From an uncultured Woeseiaceae bacterium (GTDB taxonomy: Bacteria; Pseudomonadota; Gammaproteobacteria; Steroidobacterales; Woeseiaceae): a DNA stretch of 64,000 nt. The notes beneath the pieces were generated by a model that was not told where the DNA came from, ran no database searches, and saw only the letters and a list, made by a program, of their open reading frames with translations. Numbering within the stretch: the first letter of the stretch is position 1; the number at the start of each line of letters is the position of its first letter. Shown piece after piece: positions 26,405-36,146 of the stretch. The stretch lies in assembly GCA_947258565.1 (NCBI GenBank), contig CAMYJB010000003.1, forward strand, positions 62,001 through 126,000. The letters run 5' to 3'. A program made the translations under genes and the position numbers.

Positions 26405-26796
26405 ACGAATTTAAGGGCTATTTTCCCGGCATTCCGGTGCCAGAATCACACCTGACGATGCCCGGAAGGTGCTTTCCACGATATAGCTATTTTTGGCACT
26501 TTTATCGACATTTCTTTACTTTTTAAAAGACATTCGGATTTTTTCCCCTTCTCCGAGCCTGTTCGAACACCGGTTTGGCCGTAATCCATCATTCCCGATT
26601 GGTTGACCCACATCGACAATTTCCGGCTATTTCCCCATTTCTTGCATTATTGCCGAATTTGTAGGCTTTTAATCGATTTTCACAAGAACTTCGGTGCATT
26701 TCACTTGGGGCCGTAAACCGTCAGCGAAAATCGAAATTGCTATACAGATTACATCTTAGGCGAAATTAACTACTTTTCGCGCACTTTAGCAGCAAT
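26405..26796. other. AT-rich 392-base gap between convergent glycosyltransferase genes
   Basis: By hand count the 26401-26800 interval is about 43% G+C, well below the flanking genes. No frame of useful length is open on either strand. It contains many T-rich and A-rich short blocks, for example TTTTTGGCAC and GGATTTTTTCCCC, but I see no convincing intrinsic terminator stem. A 12-base direct repeat of TTAGACGAATTT-like sequence marks its left edge. It may hold an uncharacterised RNA, a decayed gene or an insertion scar. Confidence 0.6.
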
Positions 26797-27807
26797 TTAC
26801 CCGCTATGGGCTTCCTGGACCGCCTTGTGCAGTCGCGCTACGGTCAGTTCCTTCAGGCAGCGCAGGTGCCCGAGCGGGCAGGTTCGCTCAAAACAGGGGC
26901 TGCAGTCGAGGTGGAGCCAGTGGATATCGCGCTCACTCGTGAGCGGCGGCGTGAACTCCGGCGACGAGGACCCGTAAATACCGTGCACGTGAGTACCAAC
27001 GGCGGCCGCAACGTGCATCAGCCCCGAATCGTTGCTGATCGCCTGTTCCGCGTAACCCAGCAGGTCGATGACGTCTTCCAGCGAAGTCCGGCCACACAGG
27101 TTACGCGCGGCACTCCCCGACGCGATGCGCTCGCCGGCGGGCGCATCCTTGTCGGAACCCAGTACCCAGACGTCGTAACCCTCTTTTTCGAGCAGCGCGG
27201 ACAGCGCGGAAAAATAGTCCAGCGGCCAGCATTTCGCAGGACCGTATTCGGCGCCGGGCATCATCGCGATCACGGGCCTTTCGGTAACGATACCGAGTGA
27301 CTCCATCACTTTGCCTTGCTTCTGTCGGTCGATCGTCAACGACGGGAACGGGACCGTCGGCAACGCCTCGTCGGGCTCCAGGCCGAGCGCAACGAAGCGT
27401 TTCACGGTCTGGTCGAGAACGGTTTGGTCGAACGGCCGCACGTCGTTGATGAGTCCGTAGCGGGACTCGCCGCGAAAGCCGGTACGCTGCGGTATGCGCG
27501 CAAACCAGGGAATGAGAGCCGACTTCAGTGAGCGCGGCAGGACAATCGCCCGCTCGTAGCCTTCCTCGCGCAGCCCGTAGCCGATGCGCCGGCGCTTGCC
27601 GAGGCCCAGCTCGCCGTGCCCCGTTTCAGCGGCGATCCCCCGGCGAACCTCCGGCATGCGTGCGACGATCGGCAGCGACCACCCTGGCGCCAGCACGTCT
27701 ATCGCCGCTTCGGGCCGGCGTTCATTCAACAGGATGAACAGCGCCTGTGCCATCACCATGTCGCCGACCCAGGAGGGCCCGACGATCAGTGTTGCAGGCG
27801 CGGTCAC
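26797..27807 (-). CDS. waaF: Lipopolysaccharide heptosyltransferase II
   Basis: GTG 27807, four bases after the hldD stop, gives a 336-residue GT9 protein with the WaaF N terminus (LIVGPSWVGDMVMAQALF). A much longer open frame to 27972 runs through hldD and is not used. Further motifs are MMPGAEYGPAKCWP, GRTSLEDVIDLLGYAEQAISNDSGLMHVAAAVGTHVHGIYGSSSPEFTPP and CSPCFERTCPLGHLRC. This is the standard WaaF arrangement. It adds the second heptose to the inner core. Coupling with hldD, which makes its donor sugar, fits. Confidence 0.94.
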   Translation of the reverse strand: MTAPATLIVGPSWVGDMVMAQALFILLNERRPEAAIDVLAPGWSLPIVARMPEVRRGIAAETGHGELGLGKRRRIGYGLREEGYERAIVLPRSLKSALIPWFARIPQRTGFRGESRYGLINDVRPFDQTVLDQTVKRFVALGLEPDEALPTVPFPSLTIDRQKQGKVMESLGIVTERPVIAMMPGAEYGPAKCWPLDYFSALSALLEKEGYDVWVLGSDKDAPAGERIASGSAARNLCGRTSLEDVIDLLGYAEQAISNDSGLMHVAAAVGTHVHGIYGSSSPEFTPPLTSERDIHWLHLDCSPCFERTCPLGHLRCLKELTVARLHKAVQEAHSG

Positions 27808-27811
27808 TGGC

Positions 27812-28756
27812 TCAGCCGGCAAGCTGATCCAGGTAGTCCCTGACCCCGTCTTCGACCGGCCGGAACCCGACGTCACAGCCCGCGTCGCGCAGGTGAGTGA
27901 GATCCGCCTGCGTATAGCTCTGGTAGGCACCTTCGAGATGCGCCGGAAACGGTATGTAGCGGATGCGACCATGACCGTGCCAGCCGATCACGGCTTTGGC
28001 GACGTCATTGAAGGTCTGCGCCTTGCCGGTGCCGGCATTGAACACGCCCGAAACGCCCGGGTTTTCGAGGAACCAGAGATTTACGGCGCAGACATCGTCC
28101 ACGTAGACGAAGTCCCGCAGCTGTTCGCCGTCACCATGACCGCCGGAACCCTCGAACAGGCGCGCCTCGTCGTCGGCAATGACCTGGTTATTGAAATGAA
28201 ACGCGACGCTGGCCATGGAGCCCTTGTGCTGTTCGCGGGGCCCATAGACGTTGAAATACCGCAAGCCGACGACCTGGCTCTCAGGCCTCGCCGCGACACG
28301 GCGCACGTAACGATCGAACTGCAGCTTCGAGTAACCGTAAACGTTCAGCGGTAATTCATTGTCGGCATGTTCCGCGAATGCCTGCGACGCGCCGTACACC
28401 GCAGCCGACGAGGCATAGAGGTAAGGGATCTTCCTGTCGAGACAGAAATGCAGCAGGCGCTGCGAATAGCCGTAATTGTTGCGCATCATGTAGCGGCCGT
28501 TCCACTCGGTCGTCTCGGAGCACGCCCCCTGATGCAGGATTGCGGAGACGGAGGCGCCAAGTGCCGGATCGGAATCCAGACGCGCTATGAACTCGTCTTT
28601 GTCGAGGTAATCGGCAATCGGCTGGTCCGCGATGTTGACGAACTTGTGACCGTCTTCCAGATCGTCGACGACGACCACGTCGTCGTGACCGTGCTCTATG
28701 AGGGCGCGGACGAGGTTGCTGCCGATGAAGCCGGCACCGCCGGTCACTACGTACAT
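27812..28756 (-). CDS. hldD: ADP-L-glycero-D-manno-heptose 6-epimerase
   Basis: This 314-residue short-chain dehydrogenase has the N-terminal NAD(P) motif [16 protein letters not shown]. The HldD-specific block [27 protein letters not shown] follows, with [21 protein letters not shown], the catalytic YGYSKLQFD (Tyr-X3-Lys) and [23 protein letters not shown]. It supplies the ADP-heptose isomer used by the heptosyltransferases on both sides. It is upstream of waaF on the same strand with a 4-base gap. Confidence 0.96.
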   Translation of the reverse strand: MYVVTGGAGFIGSNLVRALIEHGHDDVVVVDDLEDGHKFVNIADQPIADYLDKDEFIARLDSDPALGASVSAILHQGACSETTEWNGRYMMRNNYGYSQRLLHFCLDRKIPYLYASSAAVYGASQAFAEHADNELPLNVYGYSKLQFDRYVRRVAARPESQVVGLRYFNVYGPREQHKGSMASVAFHFNNQVIADDEARLFEGSGGHGDGEQLRDFVYVDDVCAVNLWFLENPGVSGVFNAGTGKAQTFNDVAKAVIGWHGHGRIRYIPFPAHLEGAYQSYTQADLTHLRDAGCDVGFRPVEDGVRDYLDQLAG

Positions 28757-28781
28757 GGCTCAGTTCCTCAGCGCGACGACG

Positions 28782-28997
28782 CTAGTCGTGCTGCTCGAGA
28801 TAGTACAGTGCCCCGCAATAGGGGCACTTCGCCTCCCCCGTCTCCTGCACGGGCAGGTAGACCTTGGGGTGTGAATTCCAGAGGTACATGCCCGGCATGG
28901 GACATGACAACGGCAGATCGTCCTGCCGCACGGCGTAACGATGCTCCGCGTTTGCCGGTATCAGGTTCTGGTCGACGGTGCCTGCTCTGACTGCCAC
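28782..28997 (-). CDS. Zinc-finger (zf-CHCC) small protein
   Basis: This 71-residue protein starts at GTG. It has a CHCC-type zinc-binding arrangement, LPLSCPMPGMYLWNSHPKVYLPV followed by EAKCPYCGALYYL, which resembles the domain at the end of NADH dehydrogenase subunit NDUFS6 and a widespread bacterial family (COG4391). The metal ligands are Cys, His, Cys and Cys. Its role in bacteria is uncertain. It lies between glnE and hldD on the same strand. Confidence 0.85.
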   Translation of the reverse strand: MAVRAGTVDQNLIPANAEHRYAVRQDDLPLSCPMPGMYLWNSHPKVYLPVQETGEAKCPYCGALYYLEQHD

Positions 28998-29057
28998 TGA
29001 CGGTCCCGTTGCATTGATTCAGGGGTGGCAATTATACGCTGTCGCCGGTACTGCCTG

Positions 29058-31943
29058 CTACGACCCTCGCCCGCCGAGGTGCCGCTGCCAGACCGTGACG
29101 ACAAGGTCCCGCTCGGCGAGCAACTCATCATCCCGGACAAAAGGCGGGCGGTCGTTGAGGCTGAGATGATGCAGGCGGCGCCGGAACTCCCTGTAGGCGT
29201 GCTGCAGCCGGGCTGCCGTCTGCACGTCCAGCCGGCCGACGGCGGCGAGCGCGGCGATCTGGCGTATGTTGTCGCTGAAGCGAATGACTGCCGGGTAATT
29301 GCGGGCGCTGCGAAGTACCAGGTACTGCACGATGAACTCGATGTCGCCGATGCCACCGCGGCCGTGCTTGAGATCGAAACGCCCGGCCTCGCCGCGATCC
29401 AGTTCCTTGCGCATGCGCGCGCGCATGGTAACGACATCATCCCGTAACGCGGCGAGTCTGATGCGCGACATCAGCGTCTGCGCGCGGATGCGCTCGAAGT
29501 CCTTTGCCACTGCGAGGCTGCCGGCGACGGGCCGCGCCCGCAGCAGCGCCTGGTGCTCCCACGTCCAGGCGTTCTGCTCCTGGTAGCGCTCGAATGCGTC
29601 GGTACTCGTGACCAGGACCCCTTTGCGGCCTTCGGGCCGCAGGCGCGTATCGATCTCGTACATTACGCCGGAACTGGTCTGGGTCGTCAGGAAGTGCACC
29701 AGCCGCCTGACAAGGCGTGCGAAGAACATCGCATTGTCGAGCGGCTTTTCGCCGTCGGTCACCTGCCGGCTGCCCCTCGAATCGTGCAGGAACACGAGAT
29801 CGAGGTCCGAACCATAAGACAGCTCGAGGCCGCCGAGCTTGCCGTACGCGATAATGCCGAAGCCGGCGGCATGCCGTTCGCCGTCGGTCTCGTAGTGCGG
29901 CGCGCCGTGCTTGCCGGTCAGATCGAGCCACGCGGATTCCATCGCGTAGTCCAGCACCGCTTCTGCGAGGAAGGTCAGGCTGTCACTGACCCTCATAATG
30001 GGTAATGCCCCGCTGAAATCCGCTACCGCGATACGGAACAGGCTGGCGCGCTGAAACTGCGCGAGCGCCTCCATCCGGGCCTCGGTGTCGGACGCCTCCA
30101 GATGCGCAAGGCGTCTTTCGAGCTCGGCCTCGAACTCGGCTTTCTCTATCCGCTCGGTCTCAACGCGCGGCTCCAGCAACTCATCGAGTAGGACAGGATA
30201 TCGCGCGATCTGTGCCGCGATGTAGGAACTACGCTCGCACAACTGCACCAGGCGGCGTGTGGCGAGCCGGTTTTCGTTGAGCAGCGAGACGTACGCACTG
30301 CGGCGGAGGATCCGATCGACAACCGACAATGTCCTTTCCAGCGCGACGCGCGGTTCGTCGCTCTGGGCCACCTGCGCCAGCAGGCGCGGCATGAAGCGCT
30401 GCAGGCGTTGCAGTGATATCGCATCGATTTTCAGCGTCGACGGCGCGCGCTGGAAGGCCACCAGGGATTCGGCGAGGGTATCTGCATCCTTTTGCCCGGA
30501 GAACTCGGCCGCCCACTGCTGTTCGGAAGCATCGCTGTTCCAGAGCGTTGCAAGGCGCTGCTCGAGTTCGCTCTCGGCGTCCGCGTCGCCGCCCCGGAGA
30601 GCAATCGCTTCGAACTCGCGCGTGACGTTGTGGCGATGCCTGTCGAGATCCCGGGCCAGGGACCCCCAGTCTGCGTAACCCATCGCAACGCACAGGCGAT
30701 CGCGGTCGACGTCGTCCGTCGGCAGGTCGTGAACCTGTTGGTCGCGCATCGCCTGGATAAAGTTCTCGAGGCGCCGCAGAAACACGTAGGCCTCGCGAAG
30801 CCGCGTCACCGCGGCGCGCTCCAGCCCGCGGCTGCCTTCGAGCGCGGGCAGCACGCGCAATAACGATGGTTCCTGCAGTTCCTCGCGATTGCCGCCGCGA
30901 ACGAGCTGCATGGACTGCACGATAAACTCGATTTCGCGAATCCCGCCCGGCCCGAGCTTGACGTTGTCTGCGAGGTCGCGCCGCTGGACCTCGGCGACGA
31001 TCAGCGCGTACATCTCGCGCAGCGATTCGAAAACCCCGTAATCCAGGTAACGGCGATACACGAACGGCACCACCAGGTTTTTGAAGAGCTCGTCGGCGAC
31101 GGCGGGCGGCGGCGCCTGACCGACGATCCGCGCCTTGATGTAGGCGTAGCGCTCCCAGTCGCGGCCGTGCTGCAGCAAGTAGGATTCGAGCGCCGCAAAG
31201 CTCGTAACCGGCGGCCCGCTGTCGCCGAACGGCCGCAAACGCGTATCGACACGAAACACGAAGCCATCGGCCGTGCGCTCGTCCAGGAGCGCGACGATGA
31301 ACTGCGAGAGGCGCGTGAAGTACTGCTGGCCGCTCAGAGCGCGCGGACCGTCGCTTTCTCCGTCCGCCGGATACAGGAACACGATGTCGATGTCGGACGA
31401 GAAGTTCAGCTCGCCCCCGCCGAGCTTGCCCATCGCCAGCACCACCAGGGGCACTGGTGCGCCCTCGCGGTCCCTGAAGCGGCCGAAGCGATTTTCGAGC
31501 TGTCTCCCCGCGTAGCCGCCCGCGGCGGCAAGGAGTCGATCGGCGAGCGCCGAGAGCACCTGGATTGTCTCGGCCAGTTCGGCCGTGCCGGCGACCTCGC
31601 GCCACAGCACGTGCAGCATGTAGCGATGGCGGAATCGGCGCAGTCGCGACTTGACGTCGTCAATGCCCGCCTCGCTGGCGGCCAGCTCATCGGCGAACCT
31701 GTTCAGTAATTCCGGATCGGGGGGCGATGCGAACTGTTCCAGCCGGCGCCGCCAGTACTGCCAGTCTCGCAGCAGCGCATTGCCCGCGAACTCACTGACG
31801 GCGACAACGCGCAACAGCTGATTTTCGACGTCTGCCGCCAGGTCGATGCCGCCGTGCATTTCCTCGAGCCTTGCATACCAGCGGGCCACCACCGGACGCA
31901 ATGCCTCCGGTAGCTCATCGAGCCTGTGTACATCAATTGCCAT
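29058..31943 (-). CDS. glnE: Bifunctional glutamine synthetase adenylyltransferase/deadenylylase
   Basis: This 961-residue GlnE has two nucleotidyltransferase domains. The N-terminal deadenylylase half carries GGGELNFSSDIDIVFLYP near residue 180, and the C-terminal adenylylase half carries GGLELSYGSDLDLVFLHD near 710. Both are GS-type DXD metal motifs. Between them is a helical linker that in E. coli binds PII signalling proteins. It sets glutamine synthetase activity in response to nitrogen status. Length matches the family. It has its own upstream region facing the flavodoxin gene. Confidence 0.97.
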   Translation of the reverse strand: MAIDVHRLDELPEALRPVVARWYARLEEMHGGIDLAADVENQLLRVVAVSEFAGNALLRDWQYWRRRLEQFASPPDPELLNRFADELAASEAGIDDVKSRLRRFRHRYMLHVLWREVAGTAELAETIQVLSALADRLLAAAGGYAGRQLENRFGRFRDREGAPVPLVVLAMGKLGGGELNFSSDIDIVFLYPADGESDGPRALSGQQYFTRLSQFIVALLDERTADGFVFRVDTRLRPFGDSGPPVTSFAALESYLLQHGRDWERYAYIKARIVGQAPPPAVADELFKNLVVPFVYRRYLDYGVFESLREMYALIVAEVQRRDLADNVKLGPGGIREIEFIVQSMQLVRGGNREELQEPSLLRVLPALEGSRGLERAAVTRLREAYVFLRRLENFIQAMRDQQVHDLPTDDVDRDRLCVAMGYADWGSLARDLDRHRHNVTREFEAIALRGGDADAESELEQRLATLWNSDASEQQWAAEFSGQKDADTLAESLVAFQRAPSTLKIDAISLQRLQRFMPRLLAQVAQSDEPRVALERTLSVVDRILRRSAYVSLLNENRLATRRLVQLCERSSYIAAQIARYPVLLDELLEPRVETERIEKAEFEAELERRLAHLEASDTEARMEALAQFQRASLFRIAVADFSGALPIMRVSDSLTFLAEAVLDYAMESAWLDLTGKHGAPHYETDGERHAAGFGIIAYGKLGGLELSYGSDLDLVFLHDSRGSRQVTDGEKPLDNAMFFARLVRRLVHFLTTQTSSGVMYEIDTRLRPEGRKGVLVTSTDAFERYQEQNAWTWEHQALLRARPVAGSLAVAKDFERIRAQTLMSRIRLAALRDDVVTMRARMRKELDRGEAGRFDLKHGRGGIGDIEFIVQYLVLRSARNYPAVIRFSDNIRQIAALAAVGRLDVQTAARLQHAYREFRRRLHHLSLNDRPPFVRDDELLAERDLVVTVWQRHLGGRGS

Positions 31944-32014
31944 CGCCTGCAGTCTAGCGAAAGTGCAGCCACCATCGCGATAAACTGTATTTCCACAGCA
32001 TCAGGCAAAGAGCC

Positions 32015-32485
32015 ATGTCTGCAAAAAAGCACCTGCTGATCGTCTATCACTCGCAGTCGGGCACGACGGCACAAATGGCGAACGCGGTCATTCGCGGCGC
32101 GCAGCATCCCGATATCACCAACGTCGACGTGCGAGCCCGCACCGCCCTCGAGGCGACGGCTGGCGACCTGCTCTGGTGCGACGCCTTCATACTCGGCACG
32201 CCGGAGAATTTCGGTTACATGAGCGGCGCCATGAAATATTTCCTCGACCGCAGCTTCTACGACTGCGTGGACACGATAGACGGCCGCCCCTACGCACTGT
32301 TCGTGCGTGCGGGCAACGACGGCGTCGGCGCGATCACCAGCATGCAACGCATTCTCAAGGGACTGTCGGTGAGGGAAGTTCAGGAGCCGGTGCTTATCGC
32401 GGGCGAATTCGACAACGCGCGCCTCGTTGAATGCGAGGAGCTGGGCATGACCATGGCTGCCGGACTCGAAGCCGGCGTGTTCTGA
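32015..32485 (+). CDS. Flavodoxin-family protein
   Basis: The 156-residue protein has the FMN-phosphate loop YHSQSGTTAQMANAV near residue 11. A second flavin loop region GTPENFGYMSGAMKYFLDR and RAGNDGVGAITSM follow, consistent with the flavodoxin or NADPH-dependent FMN reductase fold. No additional domain is seen. It probably carries electrons or acts as a small flavin oxidoreductase. The partner is unknown. It is divergent from glnE and convergent with the GGDEF/EAL gene. Confidence 0.85.
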   Translation: MSAKKHLLIVYHSQSGTTAQMANAVIRGAQHPDITNVDVRARTALEATAGDLLWCDAFILGTPENFGYMSGAMKYFLDRSFYDCVDTIDGRPYALFVRAGNDGVGAITSMQRILKGLSVREVQEPVLIAGEFDNARLVECEELGMTMAAGLEAGVF

Positions 32486-32486
32486 A

Positions 32487-34742
32487 TCAGGCGGTCGACT
32501 CTCTCACCCGAACGGCCAGCTCTGCCAGCACGTCTTCTAGCGGCAGCGGCATGCCGATTGCGTGACCCTGCGCGAAATGAACCCCCAGTTTCGCGACAAG
32601 CTTGCGTGTCTTGTCATTTTCGACGTACTCGGCGACCGTTTCCAGCTCCATGACCTTCGCAACCTGTGTGATGGCAGCAACCATCGATTCCGAAATCCGG
32701 TTATCGGCAATGTCGCGGATGAAGCCGCCGTCGATCTTGAGAATGTCGACAGCAAAATTCTTGAGGTAGGCGAACGAACTGAGGCCCGCACCGAAATCGT
32801 CCAGCGCTATGCTGCAGCCGTGCGCGTGCAGCGCTCCGATGAACTGCTGCGCTTTACTCAGGTTGGACACGGCAGCCGACTCGGTGACTTCGAAACCCAG
32901 CGACGTGGCGTGCAGGCCGGCTGCAGCAATCTCTTCCTCTATGAACTGGAGTATGTCGTCATCGGAGAGCGACTGGCCGGAGAGATTCACTGAAAAGACG
33001 GCTCCAGTGTCGCTAACGACGTCGACATTCTTCGAGAGACTCGCAATCGTCTTTGAGACGACCCAGCGATCGACTTGCGGCATCAACTGGTAACGCTCGG
33101 CTGCGGAAAAGAACGCGGAGGACGGCACGGCGCTGCCGTCGTCGTCCCTCATGCGCAGGAGAACTTCGTAGCGCGGCACGTCGCAATTGCCCGTCAAGCT
33201 CGATATCGGCTGCGCCATCAATGCAAAGCCGTCGGAATCCAGGGTTTGCTGAATCTGCGCCACGAGCTGCATGTCGTCGTGGCGTCGAATGATGCTGTGG
33301 TTCTGTTCGTCGTAAACCTCGATGCGATCGCGGCCATGATCCTTTGCCGCCTCGCAGGCCATGCGGGCTGCCGTGAGTGAAGCACCCTCGTCGCGTGAGT
33401 TGCGGGTGAAGTCGGCGACGCCGATGCTGATGGTTATCTGTAGCGACCTGTCGCCCTCGAGGTAACGCAGCGACTGTCCTTTCTCCCGCACCTCGTTAGC
33501 CAGCTGCAGAGCCTGCTCCGCATTCGCGTGCGTCAGCAGGATGCAGAAGTCGTCGCCGGTAAGTCGTGACAGCACCGCGCTGCGCGGCAGGTCATCGTCG
33601 AGCAAGCGGGCGAATCGCATGATGACCTCGTCGCCGGCCCTGCGACCGAACGTGTCATTTACGAGCTGCAGGTTATCGAGGTCGAAATAAATCAGCTGGT
33701 GCGCGTCGTCGCTGGATTCCAGGCTTTTCCATGCTTCGTGCATCTGGGCCTCGAATCCGGAGCGGTTCATCAGCCCCGTCATCGCGTCGAAGGACTTCTC
33801 GATGACGTACGCGACTTTGCGCACGATGTGCGACATGAAACGCCGATGCGCCGTATTGAAGGGCTCATTGTTGACCCGGCCGAGCAGCGCGAGCATGCCC
33901 TCGACATTACCCTGCTGATCCATGACGGGGCAGAGAAGAGTCTGGTAGCCCTGATCAGCGAGCGTCTCGCCGCCTTCGACCGCCGGAATCTCGAAAACGA
34001 CCGGGGACCGCTTGCCTTCCAGTTTGGGCAACATCTGGCCGATCAGGTAGCGATCGAGCACCTTGCGATTGACGTTTTTCCAGCTCGAATGCGTCGCGCT
34101 GATACGAATGCGCTTGGCGGGCATGAGCAGGACGCTGTAGGCGATGCCGAGGAATCGGCCGCTTTGGCCGACGAGCTGCGCAAGGCCGGCGTGACTGCGC
34201 GACTGGCCGTGGATTTTTTCGTCGACTTCGTAGACCAGCTTGAGTTCATTTTCGATGTCCTTGCCGTGCTCCAAGGCGTCCTTGAGCTCGCGATCGACAC
34301 TCAGGCCTTCCCCGATGATCGCTACCGCCGGCGCGAGAATGTCGGCCAGCAGGCTCGGATTGAACCAGGACGACTTGCCGGCATTTCGCGAGAACACGGT
34401 AACCAGGAATCCGAGTACCGTGCCGTCGTCGAGCAAGACGGGCAATACGAGCAAAGTTCGACCGGACTTCAACGTGCGCCGCACGAACTCGGCCTCCGGG
34501 TGTTCGCCGATCAGGATATCGGCGTGCAGCTCGGCGATGAATTCGTTGACTTCGTAGTCGTCGACGCCGTCGCTGCTCCAGACGCAGCTGCGGTCGAGGC
34601 TGTAGAAGCAGAAACATTGTGCACGGGGCACCAGCGACTGCAGCAGGTCTGCGGCTTTTCCGATGCTTCTTTTTGTCGAGAGGCTGTAAATATCCGCTGC
34701 CAAGGCTGGTTCCGTTACGGTTCGTTTCGGATCGACCACCAT
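32487..34742 (-). CDS. GAF-GGDEF-EAL signalling protein
   Basis: The 751-residue cytoplasmic protein has two GAF-like sensory regions (about 10-160 and 180-335), then a GGDEF domain (about 345-500) and a C-terminal EAL domain (about 515-745). The GGDEF core is degenerate, reading LTGDDF. The EAL catalytic set looks complete: EVLLR, NLSGQSL, EVTESA, LDDFGAG, LKIDGGF, VAEYVE and AQGHAIG. I therefore expect a c-di-GMP phosphodiesterase, with the GGDEF part used for GTP or allosteric sensing. It lies 183 bases downstream of cysK on the same strand. Confidence 0.9.
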   Translation of the reverse strand: MVVDPKRTVTEPALAADIYSLSTKRSIGKAADLLQSLVPRAQCFCFYSLDRSCVWSSDGVDDYEVNEFIAELHADILIGEHPEAEFVRRTLKSGRTLLVLPVLLDDGTVLGFLVTVFSRNAGKSSWFNPSLLADILAPAVAIIGEGLSVDRELKDALEHGKDIENELKLVYEVDEKIHGQSRSHAGLAQLVGQSGRFLGIAYSVLLMPAKRIRISATHSSWKNVNRKVLDRYLIGQMLPKLEGKRSPVVFEIPAVEGGETLADQGYQTLLCPVMDQQGNVEGMLALLGRVNNEPFNTAHRRFMSHIVRKVAYVIEKSFDAMTGLMNRSGFEAQMHEAWKSLESSDDAHQLIYFDLDNLQLVNDTFGRRAGDEVIMRFARLLDDDLPRSAVLSRLTGDDFCILLTHANAEQALQLANEVREKGQSLRYLEGDRSLQITISIGVADFTRNSRDEGASLTAARMACEAAKDHGRDRIEVYDEQNHSIIRRHDDMQLVAQIQQTLDSDGFALMAQPISSLTGNCDVPRYEVLLRMRDDDGSAVPSSAFFSAAERYQLMPQVDRWVVSKTIASLSKNVDVVSDTGAVFSVNLSGQSLSDDDILQFIEEEIAAAGLHATSLGFEVTESAAVSNLSKAQQFIGALHAHGCSIALDDFGAGLSSFAYLKNFAVDILKIDGGFIRDIADNRISESMVAAITQVAKVMELETVAEYVENDKTRKLVAKLGVHFAQGHAIGMPLPLEDVLAELAVRVRESTA

Positions 34743-34884
34743 GCCATCGACGGCGTCAGCAGGCTGTGATTCACGTCTCAGGTGAAACTATTTTTCGTGT
34801 CGATTCAGTTGATTACGCGGATTGCGGCCGCGCAATCCGGCTTTTCTTTGAACGCCCGGCCAGGTTTGTGCCACAACGCCCATC

Positions 34885-34906
34885 CGCGGCCCGGAACCGG
34901 GCCGCG
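34885..34906. repeat. Perfect GC inverted repeat between cysK and the GGDEF/EAL gene
   Basis: CGCGGCCCGG, two A residues and CCGGGCCGCG form a 10-bp perfect stem. No T run follows on either strand, so it is not a classical terminator. It lies between the cysK stop (34926) and the next start (34742) and may slow transcription or stabilise an RNA end. Confidence 0.65.
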
Positions 34907-34925
34907 AGGGTTGGGTTTCGGCCGC

Positions 34926-35879
34926 TCAGAGGGCGGCGAGCCACGCGTCGTCGGATCCCTCTTCGACGCCTTCGAACAGCGGCGTCGACAGGTAGCGCTC
35001 CCCGGTGTCGGGAAGCATCGCAAGGATGACCGAGCGATCGGACGCGGCTTCTGCCACGTCGAGCGCCGTGGCCAGTGTTGCGCCTGCCGATATGCCCGCA
35101 AAGATGCCTTCCTTCGCCGCCAGCTCGCGCGCGACTTCGATGGCACGTTCGTCCGTTACGGTCATTAACTCGTCGAATATCCCGCGATCCAGAACGCCGG
35201 GGATGAAGTCCGGCGTCCAGCCCTGGATCTTGTGCGGGTTCCAGTCGTCTCCCTTCAGAAGTGCGGCCCCGGCTGGCTCGGTTGCCACGATGGTCACCTC
35301 GGGCCGGGCCGCCTTGATGGTTCGGCCGGCGCCCGACATCGTGCCGCCCGTGCCGTATCCCGTTACCCAGAAGTCCAGCCGCCTGCCCGCAAAATCGAGC
35401 AAGATCTCGGGGCCCGTGGTGCTGGCGTGATACTCGGGGTTGGAGGGGTTCTCGAACTGCCGCGCCAGGAACCAGCCGTGCTCCGCCGCGAGTTCCTCGG
35501 CCTTCTTCACCATGCCCGAACCGCGCTCGGCAGCGGGTGTGAGAATCACCTTTGCACCGAGGCCACGCATGATCTTGCGCCGCTCGACGGAAAACGAATC
35601 TGCCATTGTTGCTACGAACGGGTGGCCGGTGGCGGCACAGACCATTGCCAGCGCAATGCCGGTGTTTCCGGAGGTCGCTTCCACGACTGTCTGGCCGGGC
35701 GCAAGGTCCCCGGCCTCTTCCGCATCATTGATGATTGCGAAGGCGAGACGGTCCTTGACGGACGCCATTGGATTGAACGATTCGACCTTGACGTAGATCT
35801 CCACGTTATCCGGGGCCATGCGGTTGAGGCGCACAACCGGGGTGTTACCGATAGTCTGCAGAATGTTGTCGTAGATCAT
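34926..35879 (-). CDS. cysK: Cysteine synthase A (O-acetylserine sulfhydrylase)
   Basis: The 317-residue PLP enzyme has the PLP lysine in FNPMASVKDRLA near residue 42, the phosphate-binding loop EATSGNTGIALAM, and FENPSNPEYHASTTGPEI, which favours CysK over CysM. TGYGTGGTMSGAGRTIK and FAGISAGATLATAL complete the fold. It makes cysteine from O-acetylserine and sulfide. It is divergent from cysB, the regulator of sulfur assimilation, with 267 bases between the starts. Confidence 0.95.
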   Translation of the reverse strand: MIYDNILQTIGNTPVVRLNRMAPDNVEIYVKVESFNPMASVKDRLAFAIINDAEEAGDLAPGQTVVEATSGNTGIALAMVCAATGHPFVATMADSFSVERRKIMRGLGAKVILTPAAERGSGMVKKAEELAAEHGWFLARQFENPSNPEYHASTTGPEILLDFAGRRLDFWVTGYGTGGTMSGAGRTIKAARPEVTIVATEPAGAALLKGDDWNPHKIQGWTPDFIPGVLDRGIFDELMTVTDERAIEVARELAAKEGIFAGISAGATLATALDVAEAASDRSVILAMLPDTGERYLSTPLFEGVEEGSDDAWLAAL

Positions 35880-35915
35880 CCCCTATTATTCCTCGTTGTT
35901 GAGCCGGTGCCCTGT

Positions 35916-35946
35916 TGTATAGCAGAAATCATATCGCTTGCATCAA
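35916..35946 (-). promoter_or_regulatory. Candidate cysK promoter
   Basis: On the minus strand TTGATG (35946-35941) is followed, 19 bases on, by TATACA (35921-35916). This is a plausible but slightly long-spaced promoter about 40 bases before the cysK start. The gap to cysB also contains AT-rich blocks such as TTATAAGTATTCAGGG near 35988 that could be CysB contacts; I cannot define a CysB box from sequence alone. Confidence 0.35.
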
Positions 35947-36146
35947 TCCCGGCGAAAACCGCCGGCCCGGATCATTATGCCTTTGTGTTATAAGTATTCA
36001 GGGAAATTGACGGTTTGTTTGCGCAACGCCAGCGGCTTTTCGGCCATCGCAAAATCCTGGACAAATGCATTATTTGCGGCGGTTTCGGAAACGAACCCGG
36101 ATAAGCGCGGTCATAGTCTGACATCGCAGGCGATCATGTAGCCCGG

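Noticed and set aside
30229-31605. 458-codon Arg/Ala-rich frame inside glnE
   Set aside because: Composition is that of an out-of-frame read of GC-rich coding DNA; both GlnE catalytic motifs lie in the other frame.
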